This document shows positions 1 through 8,685 of a stretch of DNA of 43,328 nucleotides, piece after piece. A program made the position numbers and the translations under genes. Position 1 is the stretch's first letter; each line of letters opens with the position of its first letter. This stretch comes from an uncultured SAR86 cluster bacterium (GTDB lineage Bacteria; Pseudomonadota; Gammaproteobacteria; Magnimaribacterales; D2472), in contig CACLMT010000010.1 in the NCBI GenBank assembly GCA_902608115.1, positions 1-43,328 on the forward strand, in the 5' to 3' direction. The notes below the pieces were generated by a model that was given only the letters and a program-made list of their open reading frames with translations, had not been told where the DNA came from and searched no databases.

Positions 1-1
1 A

Positions 2-454
2 CCTAATGCAAAAATTATTGATGCTAGAAGATACCCTTTAGATTGTTGCTTTAGTATGTTTAAACAGTTATTTGCCCAAGGACAAGAATTTACATATGGA
101 TTAACTGAAGCGGGGAGCTACTATAACAGTTATGTTAAGTTGATGAATCATTGGGATGAGGTTCTACCAAATAAAATATTGAGAGTTAATAACGAGGACT
201 TAATTGATGATCTAGAAGGTCAAGTTACAAAAATGCTAGAATTTCTGGAGTTACCTTTTGAGGACTCTTGTATTACTTTTTATGAAACTGATAGGTTGGT
301 TAGAACAGCAAGCTCCGAACAGGTAAGAAAACCAATAAATAAGTCTGGAATGGATCGGTGGAAACCATATGCAAAATATCTAAAACCTTTATTGGATGGA
401 CTTGGATCAGACCTTGTAAAGCCTAATGATCTTGAGCTTATTAAATCAATTTGA
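2..454 (+). CDS. Sulfotransferase family protein, C-terminal part (5' end outside the window)
   Basis: The reading frame is open from base 2, so the visible 150 codons are the end of a longer gene. The segment ARRYPLDCCFSMF matches the 3'-phosphate-binding part of PAPS-dependent sulfotransferases (conserved Arg, then Ser). It is followed by a YY...LM.HW...LP segment, an R-V-N-N-E-D-L segment, and an RTAS..QVR.PI segment typical of the bacterial sulfotransferases often fused to TPR repeats. The family moves sulfate from PAPS to a hydroxyl or amine acceptor; the acceptor cannot be told here. An ATG at 56 lies inside the conserved domain and is not a plausible start. The gene converges on the next one across a terminator. 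Confidence 0.85.
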   Translation, partial: PNAKIIDARRYPLDCCFSMFKQLFAQGQEFTYGLTEAGSYYNSYVKLMNHWDEVLPNKILRVNNEDLIDDLEGQVTKMLEFLELPFEDSCITFYETDRLVRTASSEQVRKPINKSGMDRWKPYAKYLKPLLDGLGSDLVKPNDLELIKSI

Positions 455-481
455 TAGCTTTAAGATATTAAAAATATAAAC

Positions 482-527
482 AAAAATGAGGTCGATTCGA
501 GTTTAAACCGACCTCACAGCTCTTTTT
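482..527. terminator. Bidirectional rho-independent terminator
   Basis: TGAGGTCG (487-494) is a perfect inverted repeat of CGACCTCA (509-516), an 8-bp stem with a 14-base loop. Read on the minus strand, the stem is followed by TTTTTG, which suits the end of the methyltransferase gene stopping at 526. Read on the plus strand, it is followed a few bases later by CTCTTTTT, which suits the end of the sulfotransferase gene. Confidence 0.7.
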
Positions 528-1830
528 ACTCCGCGTAATCGAGTCCTTTTGACTTTACGACTTCTCGAATGTTGGGATTAACAGATTCCCTAAACGGCAC
601 ATCGACGATTTCACCTTCGGCTGGGACTCCAGATGATTCTGAGTATTCATCGGGTAGCCTGACCTGTAGTTTGGTTCCGACTTCCGATGAAGTCGTTGGC
701 ACCCAACCTAATGCGATATTCGTATTTAGTTCTGGAGACCACCAAGGAGAGGTGATGTAACCCATGTCGTTGCCATCCGCATCTGCAATCAGCCAGAAAT
801 CCGGAGCATAGTCAGTGATTTGTTTTCCACCAAAAGTCAAACCAACCATTCGCATTTTGAATGGGAAATCTCCTCCATCGATTATTGCGCGTTGTCGTTC
901 GAGTTCCTCTTTACCGATATAATCAGCTTGTTTGTTTCGTGGTACCTGATAACTCAAATTAACCTGAAAGGGAGACGTTTCGAAGTCCATGTCTTGGCCC
1001 CAGGATAAAATACCAGCGGCAATTCGCCGGTGATGAGCAGGCGCGACAACCTGTAAACCAAATTCCTCGCCGGCCTCAAGGACCGAGTTCCAAACGATCT
1101 CAGCATTTTGATGCGCGTCACGCACGTAAATTTCATAACCCTTTTCACCAGTAAACCCGGTTTGGCTGATCACTATGTCTACGCCTTTGATTTTGGTTTC
1201 CATGAGACCATAGAAAGGGATGTCACTAACGGCTTCACCCGCAAGCTTAGCCATGAGGTTTTCGGAGAGAGGGCCCTGGATTTGCACAGGGCAAACATCA
1301 ATTTCGTCGATGGAGACATTATATTTTTTACCGACGTTGACACCCTGAAGCCAGAGCATAAGATCGGTGTCAGAAATGGAAAACCAAAATTCGTCTTCGG
1401 TTAGCCTCAACAAAACAGGATCATTAAGTATCCCACCTTTATCGTTACACAAAATTGCGTATTTACCATTACCCGGCTTTATTTTTGTTGCGTCGCGAGT
1501 AATCACGTAATTCACAAAAGCCTCTGCATCGGGGCCCTTGACTTGAATTTGTCTTTCGACAGCAACGTTCCACATGGTGACTCGATTAACCAACGCATCG
1601 TATTCGGCCATCATCCCGCCATCTTCAGGTTTAACATACCCTCTGGGATGATAGATACGATTGTAGGTCGTTGCCCTCCAGCAACCCGCTTCAATAGATA
1701 AATGCCAAAAAGGCGACTTTCTAACTCGCGTTGAAATCAATAGTTCTACCGGTGTACGACCGCTCTGTCTAAGATTATATGGTACTACTCGATCGCTTTG
1801 ATCGACATTAGGATGATTTGGATGTTTCAT
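526..1830 (-). CDS. GcvT-family folate-dependent methyltransferase, DmdA-like
   Basis: The 434-residue protein belongs to the aminomethyltransferase (GcvT) fold. Its N-terminal half resembles DMSP demethylase DmdA: STRVRKSPFW near residue 33, a W-N-V-A-V-E-R-Q motif near 88, and a K-G-G-I-L-N-D-P segment near 130 carrying the conserved Asp. A glycine-rich Q-T-G-F-T-G-E-K-G-Y-E segment lies near 225. From memory DmdA is about 370 residues, so this protein has an extra N-terminal leader and a longer C-terminal domain. True DmdA activity is therefore not assured; glycine betaine, DMSP or another methylated amine could be the donor, with tetrahydrofolate as acceptor. GGGAG 8-9 bases before the ATG supports the start. 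It lies 42 bases downstream of the dehydrogenase gene, presumably in one operon. Its G+C is clearly above that of the window. Confidence 0.8.
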   Translation of the reverse strand: MKHPNHPNVDQSDRVVPYNLRQSGRTPVELLISTRVRKSPFWHLSIEAGCWRATTYNRIYHPRGYVKPEDGGMMAEYDALVNRVTMWNVAVERQIQVKGPDAEAFVNYVITRDATKIKPGNGKYAILCNDKGGILNDPVLLRLTEDEFWFSISDTDLMLWLQGVNVGKKYNVSIDEIDVCPVQIQGPLSENLMAKLAGEAVSDIPFYGLMETKIKGVDIVISQTGFTGEKGYEIYVRDAHQNAEIVWNSVLEAGEEFGLQVVAPAHHRRIAAGILSWGQDMDFETSPFQVNLSYQVPRNKQADYIGKEELERQRAIIDGGDFPFKMRMVGLTFGGKQITDYAPDFWLIADADGNDMGYITSPWWSPELNTNIALGWVPTTSSEVGTKLQVRLPDEYSESSGVPAEGEIVDVPFRESVNPNIREVVKSKGLDYAE

Positions 1831-1872
1831 TTTTATTTCTCCCTTTTATATTGTAATTATATTGTAAATTAG

Positions 1873-4488
1873 TTAAGAACGAACCCTTTCATTTTTAGGA
1901 TCATAGAGAGATCCCTTGCCAACTATCTGAACGGTCATTGGATAAATGCCATCACCGTTTTCGTTAAAGTACTCCAGCAAAAGTGACTTCCCTGATATAG
2001 CGATGTTTTTAGGCAGATAACCCATAACTACGAATTTTTTGATTGATGGGCCGTAAGACATACCAGTGGTGTAGGACCTGCGACCTTTGCTATCTACTGG
2101 CACTTCGCCTGTATCAGGATCAATGATTGGTGAGATGCCAACCGGATAGCGCGAACCGTTACCCGACACATTTAGATCATCCAGTGTCATGGTGCATAGA
2201 ATTGCACTTGGCTCTTCTTCTCGATGAGCAAGATGCGCTGCTTTCCCATGGAAATCCGCTTCTTTGACTAGGCGCCTTTCAATAGCCGATTCACAAGCAT
2301 TATATTCGGTTTCAAGATCTGCACCTTGAAGTCTAAAGCTCTTTTCAAGGCGTCGACTGTTGGCGTAAGTTTCAATACCAACTGGTACAACTCCAACCTC
2401 AAGCAGTGAGTCATAAAGTACTAGACCATCTTCACTGTCATTGTTCAAATAGATTTCCCAGCCGCTTTCCCCGACATAGGAAATGCGTGATGCCCAGACA
2501 TCGATCTTCTTTCCGCCAGATAAATTAAGGGTCAGGTTTTTTGCTGCAACAAAAGGAAAATTCTCTATGCTGATTTCATTGGGATCAATAAAATGGCCCA
2601 GAGCATTTTTTGCCTGAGGTCCCCATAATCCTAAAGTTGCTATATCGTGGGTCCGTATATTAATGTCTGCTTCTAGTCCCATATCGTCCCGATAATTGCG
2701 CAAGGTTACCCAGTCCCGGTTTCCATCAGCTCCACCGGTAACTATCCGATAACGATCTACGCCTAAGCGGGAGATGGTCAGGTCTGCATGGACACCACCA
2801 TCCTCATCCAGGAAATTAGTATAAATCATTCGCCCTTCAGGAGTATTGCCGCCTACTTTCGCTACGGAAAGATACTCCAACATGCGTTCTGCATCTGGAC
2901 CCTCGATGTCCATGATCGGGAAGTGCGATAGATTGATCATCCCAGCTGAATCACTCATAGCCAAATGTTCTGCGTTAGCGATTTCGTAAGGTACGTGGCG
3001 TCGATCCCATTCATTTTCTCGAACCGGGACCTCATGTAAATAATTATCGAGTTTCTGTCGATTGCTCTCATAGGCAAAGGCACGTTCCCAGCCGGCGACT
3101 TCGTTATCAAAGTAACCCCCAAGCTCTTTTTCTCTTGAATAAAAGGGACTAACAAATAGCTCTCTTTGGCTAATGTAGGGCTCTCTGGGGTGAACAGCAG
3201 GGGTATAGATGGTTTGCGCATTTTCAAAAGATCGCGTTTTGACAAACTCTTTTTCTTTTTGCGCGGGATAAAATCTGGCAATGTCAAAAGAATGCATGTC
3301 CATCTGTGTTTTACCATTGATCATCCATTCGGCACACAGCCTTGTACACCCAGGACCGTCTTTAACCCAGACTGCTTCGCATAACCAAAAACCTCTGACT
3401 TCGGGACTTTCACCGATTAAAGAGCTAGCATCAGCAGTTACGGATAGCAGACCATTGAATGAACTTCTTTCATCCCAGCCTAACTCATTAAGTATAGGCG
3501 TCGTTTCGAACGCTTTTTCTAGAGGTTCAGCGATTTCTTCAAGACTCAGGTGCCTCATCGAGTCAGAGGTCATGGTCTTGTCAGGATTGCCAATCTCCTC
3601 CGCGTCAACCAGTCGTGGCTCTTTGTCCTCGTAATATCCCCATTCAAGCATCCCCCCATGTAGCCTGCCTGTATCCCTGACGTAAGCTGAATTGCCTTGG
3701 TCGCGAAGTAGTGGATAAACGAGAAAATCCTCCGCTCCCTGTGCTTGGGGAAGTGGACCAAAAAATAATAAAGGGTGCTCGACGGGCGAGAGTGGGACTG
3801 GAACGCCAGCCATCTCCCCGATTAAAGGTCCCCAGATTCCCGATGCAATTACAACTTTGTCGGTTTTGATTATCCCTTTATCCGTTTTTACTCCAGTAAG
3901 ACGCCCATTCTCAATCTCAAAGCCTATAGCTGGTGTGTCAGTGTATGTAGTCAGCGCACCTTTCTCTTTAGCGCTTTCTACGGCAAAGTTCACCACATCC
4001 TGTGAGCGCGGTACTACCAGACCGGCATCTGGATCCCACATTGCGCCGCGTAGTGATTCTTCTTCTAATAAAGGAAATTTTTCTTTAGCCTCGGACGCGG
4101 AAATTAGGCTGACGTTAGTTCCAAAAGCTTTGCCTGATGCAACCTTTCGTTTGAGTTCCTCCCAGCATGCATCGTCATCTTTTCGACAAATTTCTAGACC
4201 TCCTTTTTTCAGGAAGAAGCCATTGTCTTCATAAAACTTTCTGCTAAATGCTGTCGTCCAACAGCCTAGTTTGTCATGAGTTGTGTTGTAGACAAAATCC
4301 GAAGCGTGTGCGGTGGATCCGATGTCTGAAGGAATTACGGTAGATTTTTCTAACCCCACTATGTTTTTTTGACCGAGTTCTGTGAGCCAGTATGCGAGCA
4401 TCGATCCGACGATGCCACCTACGCCCACTATGACTACTTCTGCATCTGTAGGGAATTTAGAGGATTTCATCGTCATAGTATCCGTCAT
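1873..4488 (-). CDS. Dimethylglycine/sarcosine dehydrogenase-like flavoprotein with GcvT domain
   Basis: This two-part enzyme of 871 residues has an N-terminal FAD-binding DAO domain (G-V-G-G-I-V-G near residues 22-28) and a G-S-T-A-H motif near 57-61 whose His matches the covalent-FAD His of DMGDH-type enzymes. A linker follows, then a C-terminal GcvT-like folate domain from about 480 (D-G-G-V-H-A-D-L-T near 575). The family oxidatively demethylates N-methylated glycines and hands the one-carbon unit to tetrahydrofolate. The exact substrate (dimethylglycine, sarcosine or other) is not readable. The frame could begin at GTG 4491, but the ATG at 4488 is the more likely start. It heads a two-gene operon with the DmdA-like gene and shares its raised G+C (hand count 31 of 60 for bases 2101-2160). 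Confidence 0.85.
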   Translation of the reverse strand: MTDTMTMKSSKFPTDAEVVIVGVGGIVGSMLAYWLTELGQKNIVGLEKSTVIPSDIGSTAHASDFVYNTTHDKLGCWTTAFSRKFYEDNGFFLKKGGLEICRKDDDACWEELKRKVASGKAFGTNVSLISASEAKEKFPLLEEESLRGAMWDPDAGLVVPRSQDVVNFAVESAKEKGALTTYTDTPAIGFEIENGRLTGVKTDKGIIKTDKVVIASGIWGPLIGEMAGVPVPLSPVEHPLLFFGPLPQAQGAEDFLVYPLLRDQGNSAYVRDTGRLHGGMLEWGYYEDKEPRLVDAEEIGNPDKTMTSDSMRHLSLEEIAEPLEKAFETTPILNELGWDERSSFNGLLSVTADASSLIGESPEVRGFWLCEAVWVKDGPGCTRLCAEWMINGKTQMDMHSFDIARFYPAQKEKEFVKTRSFENAQTIYTPAVHPREPYISQRELFVSPFYSREKELGGYFDNEVAGWERAFAYESNRQKLDNYLHEVPVRENEWDRRHVPYEIANAEHLAMSDSAGMINLSHFPIMDIEGPDAERMLEYLSVAKVGGNTPEGRMIYTNFLDEDGGVHADLTISRLGVDRYRIVTGGADGNRDWVTLRNYRDDMGLEADINIRTHDIATLGLWGPQAKNALGHFIDPNEISIENFPFVAAKNLTLNLSGGKKIDVWASRISYVGESGWEIYLNNDSEDGLVLYDSLLEVGVVPVGIETYANSRRLEKSFRLQGADLETEYNACESAIERRLVKEADFHGKAAHLAHREEEPSAILCTMTLDDLNVSGNGSRYPVGISPIIDPDTGEVPVDSKGRRSYTTGMSYGPSIKKFVVMGYLPKNIAISGKSLLLEYFNENGDGIYPMTVQIVGKGSLYDPKNERVRS

Positions 4489-4491
4489 CAC

Positions 4492-4592
4492 TAATAATAT
4501 TTCTACCCAAAAACTAAAAAAATATTTATCAATAAAAACTGCTCAGAATTATGCTTTTAAGGTCACGATATGGTCTCTGAAAACCCTTTAAA
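4492..4592. other. Spacer between the tRNA gene and the dehydrogenase gene
   Basis: These 101 AT-rich bases must hold the 3' end of the rpoD-tRNA transcript and the promoter of the minus-strand dehydrogenase operon. I see only weak candidates: a TATTAT just upstream of the dehydrogenase start on the minus strand, and no convincing stem plus T-run for a terminator. No direct repeat of the tRNA end was found here. Confidence 0.4.
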
Positions 4593-4669
4593 TGGTGGGC
4601 CCGGGAGGACTCGAACCTCCGACCAATGGATTATGAGTCCACTGCTCTAACCAACTGAGCTACAGGCCC
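4593..4669 (-). tRNA. tRNA with CAU anticodon, probably tRNA-Ile2 (lysidine type)
   Basis: On the minus strand the 77 bases fold as a full cloverleaf. The 7-bp acceptor stem is GGGCCTG/CGGGCCC, the D arm contains AGCTCAGTTGGTTAGAGC, the anticodon loop is CTCATAA, the T arm is GGAGG-TTCGAGT-CCTCC, the discriminator is A, and CCA is encoded. CAU could be elongator Met or Ile2. C4-G69 and C5-G68 in the acceptor stem match the known TilS determinants of Ile2, and E. coli ileX also lies near rpoD, so Ile2 is favoured. It begins 6 bases after the rpoD stop codon, so it must be cut out of the rpoD transcript. Confidence 0.95.
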
Positions 4670-4675
4670 AAAAAA

Positions 4676-6481
4676 CTACTCGTCTAAAAAGTTTTTGAGA
4701 TGGCTGGATCTTGATGGATGCCTTAACTTCCTTAAAGCTTTAGCTTCAATCTGACGTATTCTTTCTCTGGTTACATCAAATTGTTTGCCTACTTCTTCTA
4801 ACGTATGGTCTGTATTCATACCAATACCAAAACGCATCCTTAAAACCTTTGCTTCTCTTGCAGTCAAAGATGAAAGAACATCATCTGTTGCAAAATGCAA
4901 ACTATCTTCAGTTGCATTTTTAAGAGGTGAATGAATAACCGTATCTTCTATAAAGTCTCCTAAGTTAGAATCTTCATCATCCCCAATAGGCGTTTCCATA
5001 GAAATTGGTTCTTTTGCAATTTTAAGTACCTTTCTGACCTTATCTTCTGGCATATCAAGTTTGTTACTTAACTCTTCGGGGGTAGGTTCCCTACCCATAT
5101 CCTGCATCATTTGGCGCGAGACTCTGTTTAATTTATTAATGGTTTCTATCATATGAACAGGGATTCTAATGGTTCTAGCCTGATCAGCGATAGACCGTGT
5201 AATAGCCTGTCTAATCCACCATGTTGCATAAGTTGAGAATTTATAACCCCTTCTATATTCAAATTTATCTACAGCCTTCATCAAACCAATATTGCCTTCC
5301 TGAATTAGATCTAAAAATTGCAGCCCTCTATTTGTGTATTTCTTTGCTATAGAAATTACCAATCTTAAGTTAGCTTCAACCATATCCTTTTTAGCTCTTC
5401 GCATCTTAGTTTCGCCCATCGACATCGCTCTATTAATTTCTTTAATATCTTTGACGCTTAAGCCAACTCTTTCCTCAACTGATTTAATTGCCTTTTGTGC
5501 AATAACTACATCAGACTTAATATATTCGAGAGATTTCTTTGAATATTTCTTCTTATTTAAAAGTGAATCAACCCATTTTAATTTAGATATGTTTTCATGG
5601 AACATCGCAATAAAATCTTTTCTAGGCACCCTAGCTGATTTTACAAAAAGAAATTGAATTCTTCTTTCATGCAGGCGTATTTCTGCTAAATCTTTCCGAG
5701 CAATAAAAGCTAAATCTTCGAACATCTTTGGCGAAAACTTGAGGAATTTAAAAATTTGTCCCAATTTAAAAAACTCTTCTTTAACCCTTTTTGCATTCCT
5801 TCCCTTGGCTTCAAGAACTTTATAAGTTTTATTAAATTGCCTTTTCAAATTTATCATCCGTCTTTTTACTTCTGCAAGATCTGGACTGTTATCTACTTCC
5901 TCATCACTTTCTTCTAATTGTTTAGCCTTCTCACTGCCTGGACCAGCCGATGGAACTTCTTCCATTTCCTCTAAAAACCCTGTTAGCAGTTCGCTAAGCT
6001 TTTTATCTTCAGATTTAACTAATTCATAGAAATCCAAGATATGCTCAACAATCCCGGGATAAAAAACACTGGCCTCCAAAAGGTCACGCATTCCCTCTTC
6101 AATTCGTTTAGCGATTTCAATCTCTCCTTCGCGGGTTAAAAGATCAACTGTTCCCATTTCTCTCATATACATACGAACAGGATCTGTAGTTCGACCTGTT
6201 TCACTTTCAACGGCTGCTAGGGCTTCAGCTGCTTGCTCAAGCGCTATATCATCTTGATCATCTGAAGATTCGGCTAACATTAAAGCATCTTCATCTGGAG
6301 CTGTTTCATGAACTTGCAAGCCAAGATCATTAATCATGCCAATAATTTCATCTACCTGATCCGGATCAGAGATATCCTCAGGAAGATGATCATTTACATC
6401 TGCATAAGTAAGATAGCCCTGCTCTCGACCCTTCTCGATTAATTCTGTAATCCTTGAACCTTGTTTTTTTAATTTATCCAC
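4676..6481 (-). CDS. rpoD: RNA polymerase sigma-70 factor RpoD
   Basis: This is the primary sigma factor, 601 residues (E. coli 613). Region 1.1 contains [15 protein letters not shown] near residue 20. Region 1.2 is around 95-130, followed by an acidic non-conserved insert. Region 2 around 365-440 includes [13 protein letters not shown], which recognises and melts the -10 box. Region 3 follows, and region 4.2 near the end carries the T-R-E-R-I-R-Q-I-E helix that reads the -35 box. The start codon is GTG, supported by AGAGG a few bases upstream. It is 50 bases downstream of dnaG and directly followed by a tRNA gene with no terminator between. Confidence 0.98.
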   Translation of the reverse strand: MDKLKKQGSRITELIEKGREQGYLTYADVNDHLPEDISDPDQVDEIIGMINDLGLQVHETAPDEDALMLAESSDDQDDIALEQAAEALAAVESETGRTTDPVRMYMREMGTVDLLTREGEIEIAKRIEEGMRDLLEASVFYPGIVEHILDFYELVKSEDKKLSELLTGFLEEMEEVPSAGPGSEKAKQLEESDEEVDNSPDLAEVKRRMINLKRQFNKTYKVLEAKGRNAKRVKEEFFKLGQIFKFLKFSPKMFEDLAFIARKDLAEIRLHERRIQFLFVKSARVPRKDFIAMFHENISKLKWVDSLLNKKKYSKKSLEYIKSDVVIAQKAIKSVEERVGLSVKDIKEINRAMSMGETKMRRAKKDMVEANLRLVISIAKKYTNRGLQFLDLIQEGNIGLMKAVDKFEYRRGYKFSTYATWWIRQAITRSIADQARTIRIPVHMIETINKLNRVSRQMMQDMGREPTPEELSNKLDMPEDKVRKVLKIAKEPISMETPIGDDEDSNLGDFIEDTVIHSPLKNATEDSLHFATDDVLSSLTAREAKVLRMRFGIGMNTDHTLEEVGKQFDVTRERIRQIEAKALRKLRHPSRSSHLKNFLDE

Positions 6482-6531
6482 TCAGTGCCTCTTTCAATTA
6501 TTTAATCTATGTGATGCCAAATTTTCTTTTT

Positions 6532-8292
6532 TCAATCTAGATTTGAACTTAATTTTTCTAGCCATTTTCGATCATCATCAGATATATTTTCCTTCTTTAA
6601 AATAATTTGCTGTAAATCTCTTCTTTCAACAGATGTAATTGAGTTGACATTATACTTATCTTTAAGTGATTGCTCTCTATCTTTTTGGTTTTTTAATAAA
6701 ACATCAATGCAGTCTTCAACTAACTTAATAGCATTGTTTTCAGATAAAACTAACTCAGAAATGACTGCTTCAGAAAAATAAGCTTTTATTTTATCTGATT
6801 CAATATTTTCTATTATGCGGGATGGTTTTATGTTCGAATCCTCTTTAAATAACTCAATGATTCTCAACAAAAAGTTAAATTTTTTATCTGTTAGTAATTC
6901 ATCAAAAATATCTTGTTGAGCAATCTTTGGGTACTCTAATAATGCGATAAAAATATTAACCAAAGCCTTTACCCTAACAGGAGCTTCAACCTTGGGGGGT
7001 AAATTGTTTAATTGTTGTTGATTTTTTGAACTAGATTCTTTGGAAGGATTAAAATTCTTGGCATCTACTCCGCACAGTTTTGAAACCTCATTAGTATATA
7101 TTTCTTTAATGACTGAATTATTAATTTTTTGGATTATTGGTGCCGCAAAAGCTACTGCTTTAGAGCGACCCTCTATAGTCTGTAAATTGAATTTTTTTAC
7201 TTTTGATAAAAAATATTCTGAAAGTGTCATAGACGAATCAAGCATTTCTTTAAAACCATCAATTCCAAATTCATTTATATATGAATCAGGATCATAATTA
7301 TCTTTAAAAAAAATAAATTTAATTTCTACATCCTCTCGAATAATAGGAAATGAATTCTCCACGGCCTTCCAGGCCGCTTTGCCTCCAGCTAAATCTCCAT
7401 CAAAAGCAAAAAATATAATATTTGTATACCGCATAATCTTCGCTATATGACTTGGGGTTACGGCGGTTCCCAAAGTGGCGACTGAATTTTGAATACCATG
7501 CTCATATAGACCTATAACGTCCATATACCCTTCAACCACAATTAATGAATCGATCTTTTTTACAGATTCTCTAACTTCATATAAACCATATAACTCATTA
7601 GATTTATTGAAGAATAGGGTTTCAGGAGAATTAAGATATTTTGGCTCCCCTTCATTGATAATTCTACCCCCCATTGCAATAAACTCACCTTTAATATTGC
7701 GAATAGGAAAAATAATTCTATCTCTAAATCGATCATAGAATCGATTGTTCTTATGGCTAAATAAACCCGAGTCTTCTAATTCTTTTGGCGTAATATCTGA
7801 CCCAAAATGGCTTGCCAAAGCATCGTATTTATTCTCAGCATAGCCAAGATTAAATCTTGTAGCAGTCTTACCACTAATGTTTCTCATCTTTAAATATTCA
7901 ATAGCTGAAGGTGCGGTTTTTTTATTTAAATTTTTTCTATAAAGCTCCACAGCTTGCTCGACTAGACCACTAGGTTGAACCCTATCTTGAGTATTTTTTT
8001 CATAAGGGACACTCAACCCAAGAGAGCTTGCTAGAGTTTCTATTGCATCAACAAATTCTAAATGCTCAAATTTTCTAAGGAAATGAATCGCATTCCCTGA
8101 TTCTTGGCAAACAAAACAATAAAAAAATTGCTTATCTTGATTAACTGCCATAGATGGCCTTGAGTCATCATGAAATGGACATAAGCACCAAAACCTCGAG
8201 CCTTTTTTATTTAATTGAAGTCTCCTTCCAATAACATCAACAATATCAGATTGATCTATAAGTTGATCAATAAAACTAGTTGGAATTGACAT
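6532..8292 (-). CDS. dnaG: DNA primase
   Basis: Primase makes the RNA primers for replication. The 586-residue protein has the N-terminal CHC2 zinc finger (Cys38, His41, Cys59, Cys62), a central RNA-polymerase domain, the TOPRIM motifs V-V-E-G-Y-M-D-V (about residue 255) and F-D-G-D-L-A-G (about 300), and a poorly conserved C-terminal helicase-binding part. The ATG start overlaps the end of ruvX by 17 bases, so the two are translationally linked. The usual partner rpsU is not upstream but 26 kb away on the other strand. Confidence 0.97.
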   Translation of the reverse strand: MSIPTSFIDQLIDQSDIVDVIGRRLQLNKKGSRFWCLCPFHDDSRPSMAVNQDKQFFYCFVCQESGNAIHFLRKFEHLEFVDAIETLASSLGLSVPYEKNTQDRVQPSGLVEQAVELYRKNLNKKTAPSAIEYLKMRNISGKTATRFNLGYAENKYDALASHFGSDITPKELEDSGLFSHKNNRFYDRFRDRIIFPIRNIKGEFIAMGGRIINEGEPKYLNSPETLFFNKSNELYGLYEVRESVKKIDSLIVVEGYMDVIGLYEHGIQNSVATLGTAVTPSHIAKIMRYTNIIFFAFDGDLAGGKAAWKAVENSFPIIREDVEIKFIFFKDNYDPDSYINEFGIDGFKEMLDSSMTLSEYFLSKVKKFNLQTIEGRSKAVAFAAPIIQKINNSVIKEIYTNEVSKLCGVDAKNFNPSKESSSKNQQQLNNLPPKVEAPVRVKALVNIFIALLEYPKIAQQDIFDELLTDKKFNFLLRIIELFKEDSNIKPSRIIENIESDKIKAYFSEAVISELVLSENNAIKLVEDCIDVLLKNQKDREQSLKDKYNVNSITSVERRDLQQIILKKENISDDDRKWLEKLSSNLD

Positions 8293-8683
8293 AATGCTCC
8301 ATCCAGTTATCTAGGAATATCTTAGCTGCAAGGTCATCAACGCGAGATTGGGTTTTGCCGAAATTCATTAATTTTTTGGCCTCAATTGAAGTTAATCTTT
8401 CATCAACAAATTCGCAAGGGATATTTGATGTTCTTTTAAGTTTTTTAAAAAATTTCTCTGCTATTTTCATCATATCACTATCACTTCCATCCATGTTTAA
8501 TGGTTTTCCTACTAATAACTGATCTGGTTTCCACTCATCCAATAAAGCGTTTATGGTATTCCAAAGATTTTTTCCTTCCTCTTTAACATCTAAAACAGTT
8601 AATGGAGAAGATGTTTTGGTAATAGTTTGACCAACTGCAATGCCAATATATTTAGCCCCATAATCAAAAGCTAAAATCTGCAT
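8276..8683 (-). CDS. ruvX: RuvX/YqgF, RNase H-fold nuclease
   Basis: The protein is of the YqgF family, linked to pre-16S rRNA 5'-end processing and described as a putative Holliday junction resolvase. It shows the N-terminal A-F-D-Y-G motif, V-G-K-P-L-N-M-D-G-S and F-V-D-E-R-L-T-S, and a late D-D-L-A-A-K segment. The catalytic acidic residues (D of DYG, E of DER, D of DDLAA) are all present. I chose the ATG at 8683 (135 residues, near the 138 of E. coli), which lies 2 bases after the stop of the upstream gene. The ATG at 8707 would add eight residues absent from the family and overlap that gene. Confidence 0.93.
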   Translation of the reverse strand: MQILAFDYGAKYIGIAVGQTITKTSSPLTVLDVKEEGKNLWNTINALLDEWKPDQLLVGKPLNMDGSDSDMMKIAEKFFKKLKRTSNIPCEFVDERLTSIEAKKLMNFGKTQSRVDDLAAKIFLDNWMEHYVNSN

Positions 8684-8685
8684 AA

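Noticed and set aside
487-516. The terminator hairpin contains TTCGAGT, identical to the T-loop of the tRNA at 4593-4669; considered as a tRNA remnant or attachment site.
   Set aside because: The flanking bases do not form a T arm (GTCGA and TTAAAC do not pair), and the match is only seven bases in the opposite orientation. A plain terminator explains it.
1108-1404. Open frames of 60-125 codons opposite the demethylation genes and other large genes.
   Set aside because: They are antisense shadows of strongly supported genes, with no ribosome sites and no recognisable domains.
4535-4590. Possible terminator after the tRNA gene (TCAGA/TCTGA repeat on the minus strand followed by GTTTTTATT).
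   Set aside because: Only five paired bases with a loop of about 28; too weak to call.
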